A DNA stretch of 64,000 nt. Source: Shimia biformata. Its GTDB lineage: Bacteria; Pseudomonadota; Alphaproteobacteria; Rhodobacterales; Rhodobacteraceae. The stretch's first letter is position 1. Each line of letters starts with the position of its first letter. A program made the translations under genes and the position numbers. The stretch is from positions 1,025,475-1,089,474 of the forward strand of contig NZ_JAFEJK010000001.1 in the NCBI RefSeq assembly GCF_016888515.1. Reading direction: 5' to 3'. The notes under the pieces were generated by a model. It saw nothing but the letters and a program-made list of their open reading frames with translations. It ran no database searches and was not told the origin of the DNA. Below are positions 53,953 to 62,823 of the stretch, one piece after another.

Positions 53953-55200
53953 TCAAAGCCTGTGCTTTTCGACCCGAAAGACCTTGCCCGCCACGATCGA
54001 GATGATAGCCGCGGCGAAGCTGAACAGCGCGCCCATCTTCGCGGCGTCCTGAACCGGGCCGGCATCAAAGGCAACCGAAGCGACGAAAAGCGAAACGGTG
54101 AAGCCAATCGCGGCGACGCAGCCGATAACCACGAGATCAATGATGCGCATGCCCTCTGGAATCCCCAGTCGCATTGGAACAGCGGCGATCCATCCGAAGA
54201 TAAGAATGCCCACCGGCTTGCCGATGATGAGCCCTGCAAGAACCAGCCAGGTGGCGTCGCCCATGGACGAAAACTCGACCCCGGCATTCAGCAGGCCAAA
54301 GAAGAACAGGATGATCTCGACTGGGTGCTTCAACGCGTGTTCCATCACGTTCAACAGGTCATGCAGGTATTGTTCTGCTTCCGCGAAAATTCCAAACGCG
54401 CGGTCGGCATGAGGGATCGCCGGGACGATCGGCAACAGGCCAAGGGCCGGATGCAGACCCGACATCATGAAGCCATACCAGCTGATGCATCCCGCGATGA
54501 TATAGGGCAGGCCGCCAAGTGACCTGCGCACCATGGTCGAGTTCGGACGAGCCTGGTTGCCGCGGTCCAGTCGGCGCGGCAGCCAGTTGAACAGCAGGTA
54601 TACCGCGATCGCGGCCCCAAAGGACATCAGCAACCATTCCGGGGCCAAGTCACCCGAGGGATAGAAGATCGCCAGGATGATCAGACCCGCCGCGTCGTCG
54701 GCAATTGCCAGAAGCAACAGAAAGCGCACCGCCGGGTGCCCTGCGCCGAACACCAGGCGCCCTACCAGATACGAAAACGCAATGTCCGTTGCAGTCGGGA
54801 TCGCCCAACCATTGGCCACCGCGTCATAAGTGTCCGACCCCATGAGCATCGCAAGGCCAAGGTAGACCGAAATCGGGCCAATCATACCGCCCGCCGTTGC
54901 AAACAGGGGGGTTGCGGCCTTCTTGCCGCGCAGCGAGCCGCTTTTCAGCGTCACGGCTTCCCAGACCTCTTTCGCGGCGATGGCAAAGAACAGCGCCATC
55001 AGGATGTCATTCACCAGATAGTGCAGTGTCAGGGTCCGGTGCCCATCGTGCAGATGACCGATTGGCGCGTGATCCCAGATCACGAATTCGACGAAATGAT
55101 GATACCCGGACGGGTTGGTGTTTGCCCAGATCAGGGCGATGATGGCCCCCAGGATCAGCAGCAGTGAATAATTGGTCAGAAAATTCCATACGCGATACAT
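53953..55200 (-). CDS. nhaA: Na+/H+ antiporter NhaA
   Basis: 415 residues, twelve membrane helices. LAIADDAAGL holds the ion-binding Asp pair (Asp168-Asp169, equal to 163/164 of E. coli); TATDIAF (helix IV) carries the conserved Thr-Asp. Exports sodium for protons, useful for a marine bacterium. C-terminal helix region GKPVGILIFGW is typical. Monocistronic, with its own terminator; divergent from nothing, as the DUF318 gene upstream is on the same strand. Confidence 0.95.
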   Translation of the reverse strand: MYRVWNFLTNYSLLLILGAIIALIWANTNPSGYHHFVEFVIWDHAPIGHLHDGHRTLTLHYLVNDILMALFFAIAAKEVWEAVTLKSGSLRGKKAATPLFATAGGMIGPISVYLGLAMLMGSDTYDAVANGWAIPTATDIAFSYLVGRLVFGAGHPAVRFLLLLAIADDAAGLIILAIFYPSGDLAPEWLLMSFGAAIAVYLLFNWLPRRLDRGNQARPNSTMVRRSLGGLPYIIAGCISWYGFMMSGLHPALGLLPIVPAIPHADRAFGIFAEAEQYLHDLLNVMEHALKHPVEIILFFFGLLNAGVEFSSMGDATWLVLAGLIIGKPVGILIFGWIAAVPMRLGIPEGMRIIDLVVIGCVAAIGFTVSLFVASVAFDAGPVQDAAKMGALFSFAAAIISIVAGKVFRVEKHRL

Positions 55201-55325
55201 CTAGGCTCCACCCTTCCCTTAGATGACGTTTTGCGTGGCACTAGCCCAAAAGCCTTCACGGGGCAACGGACGCAATGGCGCAGCTGCTTTTGGTTTTGGA
55301 GAATAGTCGGTTGATGTCGTGGCGC

Positions 55326-55358
55326 AAAAAGCAAACGCCGCCTCGAAAGGCGGCGTTC
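55326..55358 (-). terminator. Terminator after the DUF318-type permease gene
   Basis: Arms AACGCCGCC and GGCGGCGTT around TCGAAA (55334-55357); on the minus strand the stem is followed by TGCTTTTTG. Confidence 0.8.
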
Positions 55359-55379
55359 CATCCTGTCAGTCGTCCCGGC

Positions 55380-56411
55380 TCAGGCTACGATCTGCCACAA
55401 CGTTCCGGCAATCAGCGACCCCACCAGCGCATAGCTGAGATAGGCGGCAAAAACGCGCGGTTTGACCAGTGCCCAGACCGCAATCGCGGCCGGGATGCAA
55501 CTTACGCCCCCGGCCAGCATGAAGGACATCGCCGCACCGTTCGACATGCCCTGAGCCAAAAGCGCATCAACCAGTGGCACGGCGGCATAGCCGTTCAGAT
55601 AGGCCGGTGCCCCAACCAGCGCGCCCAGCAGGATTGGCCGGAACCCGTCGCCGCCCAGAACCGAGGCGATCCAGTCGGCGGGAACGTAGTGGATCATCAG
55701 CGCCTCGATCACATAGGCCAGCGACAGCCATTTCAGCAGGAACAGCGCATTTTCCAGCGCAGCCGAGCGGAAGGTCTCGCGACGGTCCGCATCATGCCAG
55801 AAAGACCAGACGGGGGTCTCGGAATAGGGCGCCTTGGTGCCGCAGCCCTTGGGTTGGGGACGGGCACGCAGCGGGTCCTGAAAGACCGGGGTTGCGGCGA
55901 AAAGCCTGGTGGTGAACCCGCCCAGAAGCCCCAGTCCAACCGCTGACAGGGTCTTGGCAATGGCAAATTCAAAGCCAAGGGTGCCAGAGGTGATGGCGAA
56001 CATCGCCGGGTCCATCAGCGGCGAGGCCAGCCAGAAGGCCATGACCGCGCTCAGTGGGGCGCCCACCGCCAGCATCGCCGCGATAAATGGGATCACTTCG
56101 CAGGAACAAAACGGAGAGATTCCGCCAAACAGCGCCGCCATGACGATCATGCGCGTCTCGCGCCCTTCGAAAGCCTTGGCGATCACGTTTTCTGCACCGG
56201 ACGCTTTCAGATAGCCGATGGCCAGCACCGCAAACAGGATGAAGGGCGCGGTCTTGGCGATCGCGCTGACAGAGAAGCTGACGGTCGGCACCAGTTGCGG
56301 CAGGTCAAGCAGCGCAACAGCGGCAAGGGTTGCGGCGATGGTCAGCCAGACCCGGTCGATCCGGGCAACGGCTTTTGCGAACGGTGCAGGGGACTGGGTT
56401 GTGTCAGCCAT
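55380..56411 (-). CDS. Permease of the UPF0718/DUF318 (ArsP-like) family
   Basis: 343 residues, eight or so helices in two repeats. FGGISPFCSCEVIPFIAAML carries the CSC motif typical of ArsP/UPF0718 permeases, with LASPLMDPAMFAIT after it and a second repeat MLAGGVSCIPAAIAVWALVKP. Related proteins export organoarsenicals or other ions. Its start overlaps the ArsR gene by eight bases, supporting a metal or metalloid efflux role (inference). Confidence 0.87.
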   Translation of the reverse strand: MADTTQSPAPFAKAVARIDRVWLTIAATLAAVALLDLPQLVPTVSFSVSAIAKTAPFILFAVLAIGYLKASGAENVIAKAFEGRETRMIVMAALFGGISPFCSCEVIPFIAAMLAVGAPLSAVMAFWLASPLMDPAMFAITSGTLGFEFAIAKTLSAVGLGLLGGFTTRLFAATPVFQDPLRARPQPKGCGTKAPYSETPVWSFWHDADRRETFRSAALENALFLLKWLSLAYVIEALMIHYVPADWIASVLGGDGFRPILLGALVGAPAYLNGYAAVPLVDALLAQGMSNGAAMSFMLAGGVSCIPAAIAVWALVKPRVFAAYLSYALVGSLIAGTLWQIVA

Positions 56412-56748
56412 GATCGTGATCCTTTGACGGGGTAGCGCAGTCGGCGCAGCATTGGCTCAACAGGTATTCGGAAAGTGCCCGGACCCGGTCATAGGCCACG
56501 GCCGCGCAGATGATTGACCGGCCTTGTCGGGTCTGCGTCACCAGCCCGGCCTGCGCGAGGATCTTCATGTGATGTGTCAGGGTCGACCCGGTCACGCCGC
56601 TACGCTGTCCCAATTCGCCAATGCTCAACCCTTCGGGTCCGGCCCGCACCAGCGTCTGCAATACGCCCAGGCGTTGCTCGGACCCCAGCGCGGCAAAGGT
56701 CGATGCGGCCAGGGCAAGGGAGTCGGGGGAGAGGTCACTCATTTTCAT
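56404..56748 (-). CDS. ArsR-family transcriptional repressor
   Basis: 114 residues. Winged helix with FAALGSEQRLGVLQTLVRAGPEGLSIGELGQ, recognition helix VTGSTLTHHMKILAQAGLV and wing QTRQGRSIICAAVAYD. C-terminal CCADC (100-104) plus HDHG are candidate metal/metalloid ligands. Start ATG 56748 (alternative 56742). Upstream lies a perfect TCGAAAT dyad, and the gene is co-transcribed with the permease, a classic efflux arrangement. Confidence 0.9.
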   Translation of the reverse strand: MKMSDLSPDSLALAASTFAALGSEQRLGVLQTLVRAGPEGLSIGELGQRSGVTGSTLTHHMKILAQAGLVTQTRQGRSIICAAVAYDRVRALSEYLLSQCCADCATPSKDHDHG

Positions 56749-56788
56749 GATTCTAGAAGTATCGAAATAAGCGCGTCGGTCAAGTTTT

Positions 56789-56808
56789 ATTTCGACAATA
56801 TTCGAAAT
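56789..56808. promoter_or_regulatory. ArsR operator candidate
   Basis: ATTTCGA (56789-56795), 6 bases, TCGAAAT (56802-56808), a perfect dyad. A further TCGAAATA half-site lies at 56762. It stands between the minus-strand ArsR gene and the plus-strand glycosylase gene at 56858. Confidence 0.65.
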
Positions 56809-56857
56809 GTTTTTGGACTCACTTCCAATCTGGCCCGCTCCGACGCATCCTGAACGC

Positions 56858-57436
56858 ATGTCCATCGCCGCCGACATTCGGGCCTGCACAGTTTGCGCCG
56901 ACCGCTTCGCCGCCACCGCAACGGCACATGCGCCGCGTCCGGTGGTCTGGTTCCGACCCGGAGCGCGAATCCTGATCGCGGGACAGGCGCCGGGCGCGCG
57001 GGTCCATGACAGCGGGCGTCCCTTCACCGATCCTTCGGGAGACCGCCTTCGGGAGTGGTTGGGGATGGATGCAGACCGCTTTTATGATCGTGACCAAGTC
57101 GCAATTCTGCCGATGGCCTTCTGTTTTCCTGGGTATGACGCGAAGGGCAGTGATCTGCCGCCGCCGTCGATCTGTGCCCGCACTTGGCGAGCATCCGTCC
57201 TGAAGGCGCTGGGAGCGGTTCGGCTGACAGTTCTTGTCGGGCGGTACGCCCAAAAATGGCACCTTGGCACCGCAAGTGTCACCGACACCGTGCGTGCATG
57301 GCGCGACCATGCGCCCGGTGTCTTCCCCTTGCCTCATCCGTCGTGGCGCAATACGGCATGGCTGAGGAAAAATCCGTGGTTTGAGGCTGATCTGCTGCCG
57401 GAACTGCGGGAAGCCGTGAAAGAGGCGCTGAGATGA
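56858..57436 (+). CDS. Uracil-DNA glycosylase family protein
   Basis: 192 residues. Starts MSIAADIRACTVCADRF and has the superfamily pattern GQAPGARVHDSGRPFTDPSGDRLREWLG (motif 1), then LPMAFCFPG and LPHPSWRNTAWLRKNPWFE (motif 2 with HPS). The N-terminal CxxC pair and a later Cys could ligate a cluster, as in family 4/5 enzymes, but not all four ligands are clear. Removes uracil or other damage, or may be a UdgX-like relative. SseB-like gene overlaps its end by four bases. Confidence 0.83.
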   Translation: MSIAADIRACTVCADRFAATATAHAPRPVVWFRPGARILIAGQAPGARVHDSGRPFTDPSGDRLREWLGMDADRFYDRDQVAILPMAFCFPGYDAKGSDLPPPSICARTWRASVLKALGAVRLTVLVGRYAQKWHLGTASVTDTVRAWRDHAPGVFPLPHPSWRNTAWLRKNPWFEADLLPELREAVKEALR

Positions 57437-58224
57437 CCGACCTGACCCCGCTGGACGCCGCCCATGCCGCAATGGAAGCCGCCCCCGAAGATGACACCGC
57501 GCGCCTGCGGTTCTTTGAGCGGCTCGCGGATGCCGAACTGTTCATGCTGCTTGAGAAAGAGGCGGACGGCGATCGCATTTCGCCCGAGACGTTTGAGGTC
57601 GGCGATGCGTCCTTCGTGCTGGTCTTTGACACCGAGGCGCGGCTGGCGGATTTTGTCGGCCGCACCGCGCCCTATGCCGCCCTGTCTGGGCGGATTGTGG
57701 CGCGTATGCTGGCCGGGCAGGGGCTGGGCCTTGGGGTGAACCTTGAAACCGGCCCGTCCGCGATGCTGTTGCCACCGGAGGCGCTTGCTTGGCTTGACGA
57801 AACGCTGGGCAACGCGCCGAATCAGATCGAAAGCCGGGTATCGGAAATCCACAGCCCGGCCAACCTGCCCGAAACCCTGTTGCGAGGGCTCGACACAAAG
57901 CTTGCCAGTGCCGCGGGGCTGGCGCCATCGGCGTTTCTGGTCGGCGTGACCTATGACAGCGGCGCCAAGGGCCACCTTTTGGGATTTGTCGACGCGGTCG
58001 AAGGGGCCGAAAGCGCGCTGGCCAAGGCGATGTCCGAGGCGCTGACGTTTTCCGGTATCGAGGCGGGTGCGCTGGATGTCGGCTTTTTCAAGTCCAGCGA
58101 TCCCTTCGCCGCACAGATGGCACGCCATGGCTTGCGGTTCGATCTGCCCGAGCCGCCGAAGGTGCAGGAGTATCAGCCAGTCATGCCCGGCAGCGACCCG
58201 GACGCCCCCCCCAAGCTGAAATGA
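57433..58224 (+). CDS. SseB-family protein
   Basis: 263 residues. TPLDAAHAAMEAAPEDDTARLRFFERLADAELFMLLE-type N-terminus, the SseB domain core with FEVGDASFVLVFDTEARLADFV and a second half with SAFLVGVTYDSGAKGHLLGFVDAVEGAE. Function of SseB-like proteins outside enterobacteria is unclear (some act with serine/threonine signalling or sulfurtransferases). No signal peptide. Confidence 0.82.
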   Translation: MTDLTPLDAAHAAMEAAPEDDTARLRFFERLADAELFMLLEKEADGDRISPETFEVGDASFVLVFDTEARLADFVGRTAPYAALSGRIVARMLAGQGLGLGVNLETGPSAMLLPPEALAWLDETLGNAPNQIESRVSEIHSPANLPETLLRGLDTKLASAAGLAPSAFLVGVTYDSGAKGHLLGFVDAVEGAESALAKAMSEALTFSGIEAGALDVGFFKSSDPFAAQMARHGLRFDLPEPPKVQEYQPVMPGSDPDAPPKLK

Positions 58225-58226
58225 AA

Positions 58227-58250
58227 AAGGCCCTCGCGAGGCGAGGGCCG
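58227..58250 (+). terminator. Terminator after the SseB-like gene
   Basis: GGCCCTCGC, GAG loop, GCGAGGGCC; preceded by AAAAA and followed by GTGGGTATTTG, so the U-tract is poor on this strand; on the minus strand TTTTT follows, which would serve the convergent gene. Confidence 0.6.
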
Positions 58251-58251
58251 T

Positions 58252-58272
58252 GGGTATTTGGGACCAGAAAAA
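58252..58272 (+). repeat. Recurrent intergenic motif, copy 2
   Basis: GGGTATTTGGGACCAGAAAA, matching copy 1 (26144-26165) except at a few bases of the TTGAAACC/TTGGGACC section, between the SseB-like gene and the minus-strand dehydrogenase. Confidence 0.5.
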
Positions 58273-58275
58273 GCG

Positions 58276-60783
58276 TTATCCGTCCTTGCGGATGGTTTCG
58301 TTCTTCGGGTCATAGGGGCTGTCGCAGGTCACGGTGGCATCCCACAATTGATCCAGCATCTTGACCTTCAACTTCTGGCCTTCGATGGCAAGGTCGGGCC
58401 GGACATAGCCCATGCCGATCGACTTGTTGAAGGCGACCGAGAAGCCCCCCGACGTCAGCCGCCCGACGCGGGTGCCGTCCTCGGTATAGAGCGCCTCGCG
58501 GCCCCAGGGATCGGCATCCTCCGGCCCGTCGATCAGCAGGGTCACGCATTTGCTGCGGATGCCGGTGTCAAGCATCGCCTTCTTGCCGTGAAAATCCTTC
58601 TCAAGGTCAATGAAACGCGGCAAATCGGCTTCTTGCGGGGTGGCATCGCGGCCCAACTCGGTGCCGAAGGCGCGATAGGATTTCTCTTGCCGAAGCCAGT
58701 TCTGCGCCCGCGCCCCAACCAGTTTCATTCCGTGTTTCTCGCCAGCTTTCTCTAGCAGATCGAACAGATAGTTCTGCATTTCGATGGGGTGGTGCAATTC
58801 CCAGCCCAATTCGCCGGTATAGGCAACGCGGATCGCGCGGACCGGGCACATGCCGAGTTCGATGTCGCGGGCTGAAAGCCAGGGGAAACGCTTGTTCGAA
58901 AGCGCGGTGGCGGGGTCGGCATCGACGATCACCTCTTTCAGCACATCGCGGGATTTCGGTCCGGCGATGGCGAAGACGCCCCATTGCGTGGTGACGTCCT
59001 GGATCTCGATGTATCCAAACTCTTCCATTTTGTCGGCGGCGGCTTTGCGCAGGAAGTCGGCGTCGTATTCCGTCCATGCGCCAGCCGAGACAAGGTAATA
59101 GTCATCCTCGCCGCGCCGCACGATGGTGTATTCGGTGCGTGTCGTGCCGGCGGATGTCAGCGCATAGGTCAGGTTGATGCGGCCAACACGGGGCAGCTTG
59201 TTGCAGGTGAACCAGTCAAGGAATGCGGTCGCGCCGGGGCTTTTGACCACGTGCTTGGTGAAGGCGGTGGCGTCGATCAGGCCAACGCCGCTGCGGATCG
59301 CCTTGGCCTCGTCCACAGCATATTGCCACCACGCGCCGCGCCGGAATGATCGGCTGTCATGGTCGAAACTCTCGGGCGCATTGAGTGGACCAAAGTAGTT
59401 TGGGCGTTCCCAGCCGTTCACAAACCCGAACTGCGCCCCACGCGCCTTCTGGCGGTCATAGGCTGGCGCCGTGCGCAGGGGACGGCAGGCTTCGCGTTCT
59501 TCGTCCGGGTGGTGCAGGATGTAGACGTGGTTATAGCATTCCTCGTTCTTGCGCGCGGCGAACTCGGTGGTCATCCAGTTTTGGCTATAGCGTTTGGGGT
59601 CAAGGCTGGCCATGTCGATCTCGGCCTCGCCATCAACCATCATCTGGGCAAGGTAATAGCCCGTGCCACCCGCTGCCGTGATCCCGAACGAAAACCCTTC
59701 GGCCAGCCACATGTTGCGCAGCCCCGGCGCGGGGCCGACCAGCGGGTTGCCGTCGGGCGTGTAACAGATCGGACCGTTGAAATCATCCTTGAGGCCACTG
59801 TCGGCGCAAGAGGGCACGCGCTCGGTCATGGCCATGTATTGCTCGGCAATCCGGTCCAGATCGAGCGGGAACAGGTCGGCGCGGAAACTGTCAGGCACGC
59901 CATGTTCAAAGCGAGCGGGGGCGCCGACTTCGTAAATGCCAAGGATCCACCCGCCGCGTTCCTCGCGGGCATAGGACTGACGGTCAGCATCGCGCACGAC
60001 GGGATGTTCCGGGTTGCCTGCGGCGCGCCATTTCACCAGTTCAGGATCCTGATCCATGACGATGAACGTGTGTTCAACCGGGATCGCGGGCATCTTGATG
60101 CCCAGCATCCTGGCGGTGCGCTGGGCGTGGTTGCCGCTGGCGGTCACAACATGTTCGGCGGTGATGACGACCTGTTCGTCGCTTTCGACAAGGTTGCCGC
60201 CCTTTTCGATCATCTTGGTACAGGTCACTTCCCAATGCGTGCCAGTCCAGTGGAAGGCGTCGGCCTGCATCTTGCGGACGATCTCAACGCCACGCTGGCG
60301 TGCGCCCTTGGCCATCGCCATGGTCACGTCGGCGGGGTTAATATAGCCGTCCTCGGTGTGATAAATCGCGCCCTTCAGGTCGCCGGTCTCAATCAGCGGC
60401 CAGCGTTCCTTGATCTGGTCGGGGGTCAGCCATTCGTATTTGACGCCACAGGTCTCGGCGGTCGAGGCATAGAGCATGTATTCGTCCATGCGCTCTTGCG
60501 TCTGTGCCATGCGCAGGTTGCCCACCACTGCAAAGCCCGCGTTCAGCCCGGTTTCCGCTTCCAGGGTCTTGTAGAAATCGACCGAGTACTTGTGGATATG
60601 GGTTGTTGCATAAGACATGTTGAACAAGGGCAGCAACCCGGCGGCGTGCCAGGTCGAGCCGGACGTCAACTCGTCCCGTTCGATCAGCATCACATCCTCC
60701 CAGCCCGCCTTGGCAAGGTGATAGGCGATGGATGTGCCGACCGCGCCGCCGCCGACCACCAGTGCTTTGACCTGCGTTTTCAT
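58276..60783 (-). CDS. Dimethylglycine/sarcosine-dehydrogenase-like flavoenzyme with GcvT-like domain
   Basis: 835 residues from ATG 60783 (a GTG four codons earlier is possible). N-terminal FAD domain with VVGGGAVGTSIAYHLAKAG (about 9-27), STWHAAGLLPLF around the flavin-binding site, VTASGNHAQRTARMLG; then a DUF/FAO-M region and a C-terminal GcvT folate-binding domain with GPKSRDVLKEVI, YTGELGWELHHP and ARAQNWLRQEKSYRAFGTEL. Oxidatively demethylates N-methylated glycines, passing one-carbon units to tetrahydrofolate. Typical of betaine/choline-using marine bacteria. Monocistronic here. Confidence 0.88.
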   Translation of the reverse strand: MKTQVKALVVGGGAVGTSIAYHLAKAGWEDVMLIERDELTSGSTWHAAGLLPLFNMSYATTHIHKYSVDFYKTLEAETGLNAGFAVVGNLRMAQTQERMDEYMLYASTAETCGVKYEWLTPDQIKERWPLIETGDLKGAIYHTEDGYINPADVTMAMAKGARQRGVEIVRKMQADAFHWTGTHWEVTCTKMIEKGGNLVESDEQVVITAEHVVTASGNHAQRTARMLGIKMPAIPVEHTFIVMDQDPELVKWRAAGNPEHPVVRDADRQSYAREERGGWILGIYEVGAPARFEHGVPDSFRADLFPLDLDRIAEQYMAMTERVPSCADSGLKDDFNGPICYTPDGNPLVGPAPGLRNMWLAEGFSFGITAAGGTGYYLAQMMVDGEAEIDMASLDPKRYSQNWMTTEFAARKNEECYNHVYILHHPDEEREACRPLRTAPAYDRQKARGAQFGFVNGWERPNYFGPLNAPESFDHDSRSFRRGAWWQYAVDEAKAIRSGVGLIDATAFTKHVVKSPGATAFLDWFTCNKLPRVGRINLTYALTSAGTTRTEYTIVRRGEDDYYLVSAGAWTEYDADFLRKAAADKMEEFGYIEIQDVTTQWGVFAIAGPKSRDVLKEVIVDADPATALSNKRFPWLSARDIELGMCPVRAIRVAYTGELGWELHHPIEMQNYLFDLLEKAGEKHGMKLVGARAQNWLRQEKSYRAFGTELGRDATPQEADLPRFIDLEKDFHGKKAMLDTGIRSKCVTLLIDGPEDADPWGREALYTEDGTRVGRLTSGGFSVAFNKSIGMGYVRPDLAIEGQKLKVKMLDQLWDATVTCDSPYDPKNETIRKDG

Positions 60784-60952
60784 ATCCCTGACCACTCCGT
60801 TGGATTCTTCGCTGGCATCATATCAACGATTCCGATGCTGTCTCGGCGGGTTCAGCCGACCCGTTATGTCGCAAAACCGACAAGCCGACCTGTCGGTGGG
60901 GCATTCGGTGGGTAACATCGCTGCGTCGTGACGCTGCGTCGCGGCATTTTTC

Positions 60953-60982
60953 TTGCCGCGCCGCCGAAAAATTTGCTATCAG
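60953..60982 (+). promoter_or_regulatory. Candidate promoter of panC-panB
   Basis: TTGCCG (60953-60958), 18-base spacer, TATCAG (60977-60982), inside a CGCCGC/GCGGCG stem. The gap 60784-61028 has no gene; it also holds a short CCGACA/TGTCGG stem near 60878-60897. Confidence 0.4.
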
Positions 60983-61028
60983 CGGCGCCAATCCAATGTT
61001 TGGACCTATCCTTGGGGGATGCGCGAAC

Positions 61029-61874
61029 ATGCTGATTTGTCGAACGGTTGCGGAATGCCGCGCGGCTGTGGCCGGGTTCCGTCAGGCGGGGGACACCGTC
61101 GGGCTGGTGCCAACCATGGGCTATCTTCACGACGGGCATCTATCGTTGGTGGCGGCCGCAAAAGCGCGGACCGACCGCGTCGTTGTAACGATCTTCGTCA
61201 ACCCGACCCAATTCGGCGAGGCGGCTGACCTTGACGCCTATCCCCGCGACGAGGCGCGCGATATCGCGCTGCTGCAAGCGGCGGGCGTCGATCTGGTGCT
61301 GATCCCCGAGGTGGCAGAGGTCTATCCGCAAGGCGACGAGACCATTGTCGAAACCACCCGCCTGGCCAACATGTTGCATGGCAAGGTGCGCCCGGGCCAT
61401 TTCCGGGGCGTCACGACCGTTGTCGCCCGCCTGTTCAACTTTGTCGGACCGGATATCGCCTGTTTCGGGGAAAAGGACTATCAGCAGCTTCAGGTCATTC
61501 GGAAGATGACCCGCGACCTGGCCTTTCCGATCGAGATCGTCGGCTGCCCCACGGTGCGAGAGGCTGACGGGCTTGCCATGTCATCGCGCAATGTCCGCCT
61601 GACGCCGGAAGACCGCGCGGCGGCGGTGGTGCTGAACAAGGCGCTGACCCTTGCCGAGGACGCGACCCGCGCCGGAACCACGGTCGAGGCGCTGCGCGAC
61701 CTGATCGCAGGTACAATCGCCGCCGAACCCCGCGCGACGTTGCGTGGGCTGGATGTCGTGCATGCCGGCGATCTGGCCGAGGTCTCGGGCCCGGTCACAG
61801 AAACCACCGCGATCATGTTGTCGGTCGAGTTCGGCGGCATCCTGTTGATTGACCAGAGGGAGGTCACCCCATGA
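61029..61874 (+). CDS. panC: Pantothenate synthetase
   Basis: 281 residues. [15 protein letters not shown] (the HIGH-like motif), [60 protein letters not shown]. Joins pantoate and beta-alanine with ATP. The ATG at 61029 follows GGGGGA; the longer frame upstream is rejected. Coupled to panB by a four-base overlap. Confidence 0.96.
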   Translation: MLICRTVAECRAAVAGFRQAGDTVGLVPTMGYLHDGHLSLVAAAKARTDRVVVTIFVNPTQFGEAADLDAYPRDEARDIALLQAAGVDLVLIPEVAEVYPQGDETIVETTRLANMLHGKVRPGHFRGVTTVVARLFNFVGPDIACFGEKDYQQLQVIRKMTRDLAFPIEIVGCPTVREADGLAMSSRNVRLTPEDRAAAVVLNKALTLAEDATRAGTTVEALRDLIAGTIAAEPRATLRGLDVVHAGDLAEVSGPVTETTAIMLSVEFGGILLIDQREVTP

Positions 61875-62680
61875 GCAAGCAGACCCAGATTCGCCGCACC
61901 ACTGTGCCACAGATCGCGGCGCGCAAAGGCGGCGAGCCGATCGTATCGCTGACGTCCTATCACGCCCATACCGCCGCAATTGTCGACAAATACGCGGATT
62001 TCATTTTGGTCGGCGATAGCCTTGGCATGGTCATGCACGGCATGGACTCGACCGTCGGCGTGTCGCTTGACCTGATGATCGTGCACGGCCGCGCCGTGGT
62101 GCGAGGCACCGAGAAGGCGCTGGTTGTGGTAGACATGCCCTTTGGCTCTTACGAAGAAAGCCCCGCCGTTGCCTTCCGCAATGCCGCCCGGATTATGAAG
62201 GAAACCGGATGCGGCGCGGTCAAGCTGGAAGGTGGCGCGCGCATGGCCGAAACCATCCGTTTCCTGACGGAACGCGGCATTCCGGTCATGGCCCATATCG
62301 GTCTGACCCCGCAATCGAGCCACGTGATGGGCGGCTTCAAGACTCAAGGCAGAGATGAAGAAACCTGGGCCCTGCACGAAGCGGATGCCGCCGCAGTGAC
62401 TGAGGCGGGCGCCTTTGCCGTGGTGCTGGAAGGCATGGTCGAACCGCTGGCTGCGCGCATCACCGGCCAGATTGCCATTCCGACAATCGGGATTGGCGCC
62501 TCGGCAAAATGCGACGGGCAAATCCTTGTGCTGGAAGACATGCTGGGGCTGAACGAATGGACCCCGAAATTCGTCAAGACCTATGGCAATCTTGGCCCGG
62601 CCATTGAACAGGCCGTGTCGGATTACGCCGAAGAGGTGAAATCCCGCACCTTCCCCGGCGAAGATCACGTGTACCGCTGA
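61871..62680 (+). CDS. panB: 3-methyl-2-oxobutanoate hydroxymethyltransferase
   Basis: 269 residues. [71 protein letters not shown] and the Glu in VVLEGM. First committed step of pantoate synthesis, using methylene-tetrahydrofolate. Order panC-panB is usual in this group. Confidence 0.96.
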   Translation: MSKQTQIRRTTVPQIAARKGGEPIVSLTSYHAHTAAIVDKYADFILVGDSLGMVMHGMDSTVGVSLDLMIVHGRAVVRGTEKALVVVDMPFGSYEESPAVAFRNAARIMKETGCGAVKLEGGARMAETIRFLTERGIPVMAHIGLTPQSSHVMGGFKTQGRDEETWALHEADAAAVTEAGAFAVVLEGMVEPLAARITGQIAIPTIGIGASAKCDGQILVLEDMLGLNEWTPKFVKTYGNLGPAIEQAVSDYAEEVKSRTFPGEDHVYR

Positions 62681-62733
62681 ACGCTCCCGCCGGGTTTGCG
62701 CTCAGGCAAGCTGAGGGCAGACCCGTTGGGCAA

Positions 62734-62785
62734 GGCCGCGCTGACGCGCGGCCGCCTCCGGCAGAGGTATTTGCGGCAAGAGGAA
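62734..62785. repeat. Hairpin followed by recurrent motif, copy 3
   Basis: Perfect stem GGCCGCGC, TGAC, GCGCGGCC (62734-62753), then GAGGTATTTGCGGCAAGAGG (about 62764-62783). The motif keeps GTATTTG and the AGA-purine end of copies 1 and 2. It lies between convergent panB and the DUF1254 gene, so the hairpin may act as a terminator. Confidence 0.45.
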
Positions 62786-62823
62786 GATCAGGCCCCGCAT
62801 TTTCATGTCCCGTCGGCCGGGCA

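Noticed and set aside
59359-60915. 518-codon frame on the + strand opposite the dehydrogenase
   Set aside because: The minus-strand frame has full FAD and GcvT domain motifs; the + frame has none.
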